Program-made: the position numbers and the translations under genes
The notes under the pieces: model-generated
What the model was told of the DNA's origin: nothing
Databases searched by the model: none
What the model saw: the letters and a program-made list of their open reading frames with translations, nothing else
Source: an uncultured Hyphomicrobiales bacterium
GTDB taxonomy: Bacteria; Pseudomonadota; Alphaproteobacteria; Rhizobiales; Xanthobacteraceae
Assembly (NCBI GenBank): GCA_903885555.1
Contig: CAISIV010000047.1
Span: 1-35,809, forward strand
Length of the DNA: 35,809 bases
Direction of reading: 5' to 3'
Part shown: positions 32,776 through 35,809 of the stretch, piece after piece
Layout of the letters: each line of letters begins with the position of its first letter
Numbering within the stretch: position 1 is the first letter of the stretch

Positions 32776-32801
32776 GCGCACCTACCCCCACGGGGGTGCG
32801 C
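32776..32801. repeat. Hairpin in Bug/FAH intergenic gap
   Basis: GCGCACC and GGTGCGC are exact 7-bp arms around an inner C/G-rich pairing. It lies in the 117-base gap between the FAH-family gene's stop and the Bug start, both on the minus strand. It could be a transcript processing signal or part of a terminator; there is no T-run. Confidence 0.35.
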
Positions 32802-32816
32802 TCTTGGACCTAAGGG

Positions 32817-32837
32817 AACGCGCCCGGACGGCGCGTT
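32817..32837 (-). terminator. Hairpin after FAH-family gene
   Basis: AACGCGCC-CGGAC-GGCGCGTT is a perfect 8-bp stem with a 5-base loop, 12 bases beyond the FAH-family stop. GC-rich stem and position suit a terminator or attenuating hairpin for the minus-strand transcript, though the following bases (CCCTTAGG on the minus strand) lack a T-run. Confidence 0.45.
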
Positions 32838-32849
32838 GTCAACAGGGGG

Positions 32850-33725
32850 CTACTTCTCGTCCTCGATGCCGTTCTTCAGCACGCCGACTTTTTCGACCTC
32901 GACCTCGATGGTGTCGCCGGCCTTCATCCAGACCGGCTCCGGCTTGCGCGCATGGCCGACGCCCGACGGCGTGCCGGTGAACAGGATGTCGCCCGGCTCC
33001 AGCGTGATGCCTTCGGTGAGGTAGACGAGCGATTCCGCGACCGGGAACATGAAGAGGTCGGTGTTCGACGACTGCATGGATTTGCCGTTGAGGCGGGTCT
33101 CGATCTTGAGGCCCTTGCCCCCCTTCGGCAGTTCGTCGGCGGTGACCATCCACGGGCCGACGCTGCCGGTACGGTCGAAGTTCTTGCCCATGCCCCACTG
33201 CGTGGTGTGGCGCTGATATTCGCGAATGGAGCCTTCATTGCCGACGGAGTAACCGGCGACGCAGTCGGTGGCATTTTCCATTGTCAGATGCTTGGCGCGC
33301 TTGCCGATGACGACGACCAATTCGCCTTCGTAGTCGAACTGGATCGACTTCACCGGCCGCATCAGCGGCGTGCCGTGCGGCACCAGCGACGTCAGCATGC
33401 GGAAGAAGATCGACTGGAATTTCGGGATGTTGTCTTTCTGCGGGCCTTCCTTGACGTGGTCGAGATAATTGAGGCCGAGACAGATGATCTTGCCGGGCTT
33501 GGCCACCGGCAGCGCAAACTTGAGGCCGGCGAGCGGAATACGCGCGGAAGCCGACGCCTTGGCAACGGCGGCTTTGAGCTGCGTCATGTCGCCATTGGTG
33601 GCGCGCAGATAATCGCCGAGATCGCCCGCAATGCTGGGGTCGACCGCCTGGATGTCGATGACAGTGTCGCCCTCGACGACGCCCAGCCGCACTTTGTTGT
33701 TCGCTTCGAAACCGACGATTTTCAT
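32850..33725 (-). CDS. Fumarylacetoacetate hydrolase (FAH) family protein
   Basis: This 291-aa FAH-fold hydrolase cleaves C-C bonds of ring-opened aromatic products in related enzymes, such as fumarylpyruvate. Metal ligands are visible in DYEGEL (Glu133, Glu135), and TGTPSGVGHARKP, AGDTIEVEVEKVG and ICLGLNYLDH are family landmarks. The third metal ligand, usually Asp, aligns with Glu164 (GNEGSIRE). CAGGGA lies about 6 bases before the ATG. A gentisate dioxygenase about 5 kb away makes a fumarylpyruvate-type substrate plausible, but the genes are not in one operon, so this is inference. Confidence 0.88.
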   Translation of the reverse strand: MKIVGFEANNKVRLGVVEGDTVIDIQAVDPSIAGDLGDYLRATNGDMTQLKAAVAKASASARIPLAGLKFALPVAKPGKIICLGLNYLDHVKEGPQKDNIPKFQSIFFRMLTSLVPHGTPLMRPVKSIQFDYEGELVVVIGKRAKHLTMENATDCVAGYSVGNEGSIREYQRHTTQWGMGKNFDRTGSVGPWMVTADELPKGGKGLKIETRLNGKSMQSSNTDLFMFPVAESLVYLTEGITLEPGDILFTGTPSGVGHARKPEPVWMKAGDTIEVEVEKVGVLKNGIEDEK

Positions 33726-33750
33726 TGAAGTCCCTGCCCTGCGATTTAAG

Positions 33751-33774
33751 ACGCGTCCGTTGTCCGGACGGCGT
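33751..33774 (-). terminator. Hairpin after egtD
   Basis: ACG-CGTCCG-TTGTC-CGGACG-G-CGT forms a 9-bp stem with one bulged base in the 98-base gap between the egtD stop and the FAH-family start, both on the minus strand. It could terminate the egtBD transcript; there is no T-run, so this is provisional. Confidence 0.4.
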
Positions 33775-33823
33775 GACTTAGCGCAGGCGGAGGGCTTCGG
33801 GAAGGTGGGTCAGGGCTTCACAA

Positions 33824-34813
33824 TCAAGACTTGGCCGTCTCGCCAGCGAAGGTGAAGGCCTGGATCGAGAAATACTTGTCGGCATCGGTCCACACCCCGG
33901 CCGGCATCCAGCCCACGCCGCGGGCCAGCGCGCCCAGCGATTCGACGCTGTATTTGTAGGAATTCTCGGTGTGGATGGTCTCACCGGCGCGGAAATCGAA
34001 ACATTCGCCGGCCACTTTCACCTTCTGCCGCTTGAGGCTGGCGAGGTGCATTTCGATGCGGTTGCGCTCACGGTTGTAGAAGGCGTGATGCTCGAAGGTT
34101 TCGAGGTTGAAGGTGCCGCGCAATTCGCGATTGATGCGGGTCAGCAGATTGAGATTGAATTTGGCGGTGACGCCGGCCTTGTCGTTGTAGGCGGCGTTGA
34201 GAATATCGGCTGACTTGATCAGGTCGGCGCCGATGATCAGCGTCGCGCCCGGTCCGAGAATTTGGGCGGCATTGCGCAGGAACGAGGCCGCCTCGTGCGG
34301 CTCGAAATTGCCGATGGTGGAGCCGGGGAAAAATCCGACGCGCACCGGCGCAGCCTTGGCTTCTTCCGGAAGCTCGAACGGATAACAGATGTCGGCGGTG
34401 ACCGGCAGGACTTTGAGATTCGGAAAATCCGCGCGCAGCTCGATGGCTTCCTGCTCGATCATCTCGCCGCAGATATCGACCGGCACATAACAGGCCAGTT
34501 CCGGCGCCGCCGCCAGCATGATGCGCGCCTTCTTGCTCGAGCCCGAGCCGAATTCAACGAGCGCGGCACCCGGCGCAATCAGCTTGGCGATGTCGGCCGC
34601 CTGATCGCGCAGGATCGTCATCTCGGTGCGCGTTGGGTAATATTCCGGCAGTTCGGTGATGCGCTCGAACAGATGCGAGCCTGTCGCATCATAGAAATAC
34701 TTCGCCGGTAAGCGCTTGGGCGCCGCACCGAGCCCCGCGACCACGTCGGCGGCGAATTCAACCTTGTCCGCAACTTGCGGCTGGAGAACATGAGAACGTG
34801 CGAGCGCGACCAT
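33824..34813 (-). CDS. egtD: EgtD, L-histidine N-alpha-methyltransferase
   Basis: This 329-aa SAM-dependent methyltransferase trimethylates histidine to hercynine, the first step of ergothioneine synthesis. The N-terminal KYFYDATGSHLFERITELPEY, which is the EgtD signature, is followed by the SAM loop VEFGSGSSKKARIML (about 86-100). The length is typical. The gene starts 14 bases after the egtB stop on the same strand with GAGGA about 7 bases upstream, the known egtB-egtD pairing. Its product protects against oxidative stress. Confidence 0.95.
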   Translation of the reverse strand: MVALARSHVLQPQVADKVEFAADVVAGLGAAPKRLPAKYFYDATGSHLFERITELPEYYPTRTEMTILRDQAADIAKLIAPGAALVEFGSGSSKKARIMLAAAPELACYVPVDICGEMIEQEAIELRADFPNLKVLPVTADICYPFELPEEAKAAPVRVGFFPGSTIGNFEPHEAASFLRNAAQILGPGATLIIGADLIKSADILNAAYNDKAGVTAKFNLNLLTRINRELRGTFNLETFEHHAFYNRERNRIEMHLASLKRQKVKVAGECFDFRAGETIHTENSYKYSVESLGALARGVGWMPAGVWTDADKYFSIQAFTFAGETAKS

Positions 34814-34827
34814 TCTAATTCCTCAAC

Positions 34828-35809
34828 TCAACTGAATTCTGCGAGCCGCACGCCGGTGAACTGCCAGCGCGCCGGCGGATAGAAGAAATTGCGATAGCTG
34901 ATTCTGTCGTGGTGTTCCGGTGTCGCCAGCGAAGAGCCGCGCAACACCATCTGGCTGATCATGAACTTGCCGTTGTACTCACCGAGCGCGCCTTCGGCCG
35001 CGCGGTAGCCTGGATAGGGCAGATAGGCACTGCGGGTCCATTGCCAAGCCACGCCGAAGGCATCAGCAATTAGTCCAGCCCGCGCCGAAACCTCCCATTC
35101 CGCCTCACTTGGCAGGTGTTTTCCGGCAAAACGGGCAAAGGCTTCCGCTTCGTAATAGCTGACATGCATTACCGGCGCGGCCGGTTCCACAGCTTTGAGG
35201 CCGGCCAGCGTCATCGTGTGCCACTGCCCGTCCTTGAGTCGCCAATAGCCCGGCGCGTCCCAGCCTTCGTTCTGCACGGCAGACCAGCCGTCCGACAGCC
35301 ACAGCGAAGGCGTGGTGTAGCCGCCGGCCTTGATGAATTCGAGCCATTCGCCGTTTGTCACGAGATGGCGCGCAATGCGCATCTTCGGAATGAGCTCATC
35401 GTGAAACGGCAATTCGTTGTCGAAACAGAAACCGTCGCCTTCATTACCGATGGCGTGAATGCCGGCGGGCACGTCAGCATAGCTGCGCACACCCTGCGCC
35501 GCGTGCGGCGCTTGCCACTGCGCGTCGTAGACCGGATCGGTCGGGTTCTGCGCAAAAGCATGCAGGATATCGGTGATCAGCAATTCCTGATGCTGCTGCT
35601 CGTGATGCAAACCGATTTCCAGAATTGAAAAAACCTCTTCGGCTTTTTCTATCGGCACGTTCGCGATCAGTTTTTCGACCGCGGCATCGACATGCGCGCG
35701 ATAGCCGCCAACGTCGGCGCCGTTCGGCCGCGTGATCAGCCCGCGCTGCGGCCGCGCGTGACGCGGACCGGCGGCGACGTAATAGGAATTGAACAGAAAC
35801 GGAAAACGC
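34828..35809 (-). CDS. egtB: EgtB, ergothioneine sulfoxide synthase (N-terminus cut by window edge)
   Basis: This is the iron-dependent enzyme that couples hercynine to a thiol (gamma-glutamylcysteine or cysteine) with O2. The visible part, about 326 aa, runs off the right edge with NSYYVAAGPRHARPQRG in frame. The DinB-like region has the metal-binding LHHEQQHQELL helix. The C-terminal FGE-sulfatase domain includes VSYYEAEAFARFAGKHLPSE and ends with SYRNFFYPPARWQFTGVRLA. A GTG at 35658 is internal, not a start. It lies upstream of egtD in one operon. Confidence 0.95.
   Translation of the reverse strand, partial: RFPFLFNSYYVAAGPRHARPQRGLITRPNGADVGGYRAHVDAAVEKLIANVPIEKAEEVFSILEIGLHHEQQHQELLITDILHAFAQNPTDPVYDAQWQAPHAAQGVRSYADVPAGIHAIGNEGDGFCFDNELPFHDELIPKMRIARHLVTNGEWLEFIKAGGYTTPSLWLSDGWSAVQNEGWDAPGYWRLKDGQWHTMTLAGLKAVEPAAPVMHVSYYEAEAFARFAGKHLPSEAEWEVSARAGLIADAFGVAWQWTRSAYLPYPGYRAAEGALGEYNGKFMISQMVLRGSSLATPEHHDRISYRNFFYPPARWQFTGVRLAEFS

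Overview
The window is about 36 kb of dense, GC-rich bacterial chromosome (no gene-free stretch longer than about 130 bases; no rRNA, tRNA, CRISPR array or insertion sequence seen). The gene set suggests an alphaproteobacterium of the Hyphomicrobiales (Rhizobiales), probably near Xanthobacteraceae/Bradyrhizobium: a membrane-bound ferritin MbfA with an Irr/ICE-like palindrome in its promoter, several orphan tripartite-tricarboxylate (Bug/TctC) binding proteins, an HdeA-like periplasmic protein, the MoxR-DUF58-BatA/DUF4159 operon, and egtB-egtD. The genus is inferred from gene content only.

Layout. (1) 1-6333, plus strand: tightly coupled operon of MoxR ATPase (cut by the left edge), DUF58 protein, a 952-aa BatA/DUF4159 membrane protein and a 688-aa VWA-like/amidotransferase-like membrane protein. 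(2) 6344-13189: housekeeping and stress genes: HdeA-like protein, GNAT acetyltransferase, glutathionyl-hydroquinone reductase, M20 peptidase, Nudix hydrolase, mbfA, a metallophosphoesterase and a small membrane-anchored protein. (3) 13270-19446: catabolic block with hydroxypyruvate isomerase divergent from a beta-decarboxylating dehydrogenase, a YciI-like protein, two Bug proteins and two amidohydrolases. (4) 19451-23926: a signalling module of STAS protein and MASE1-SpoIIE phosphatase on the minus strand, divergent from an NCS2-type permease fused to a degenerate ATPase-like tail and followed by an RsbW-type kinase. (5) 23914-25930: LemA-TPM-TPM operon. (6) 26032-33725: aromatic-acid block with gentisate 1,2-dioxygenase, SDR, alpha/beta-hydrolase-fold protein, SnoaL-like protein, DoxX-like protein, old-yellow-enzyme, FMN reductase, a Bug protein and an FAH-family hydrolase. 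(7) 33824-35809: ergothioneine genes egtB (cut by the right edge) and egtD.

How they may work together. Gentisate dioxygenase would open gentisate to maleylpyruvate and the FAH-family enzyme could hydrolyse the ring-opened product, with the Bug proteins capturing carboxylates. The hyi/dehydrogenase divergon could handle tartrate- or hydroxypyruvate-type acids. MbfA, ergothioneine, HdeA-like and quinone-reductase genes point to oxidative, iron and acid stress handling.

The most unusual element is module (4). All parts of a phosphorylation-based partner switch (STAS, PP2C phosphatase, HATPase kinase) surround a permease-like protein that has lost the NCS2 signature residues and carries a decayed copy of the kinase fold on its C-terminus. 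This suggests a membrane receptor rather than an ordinary transporter.
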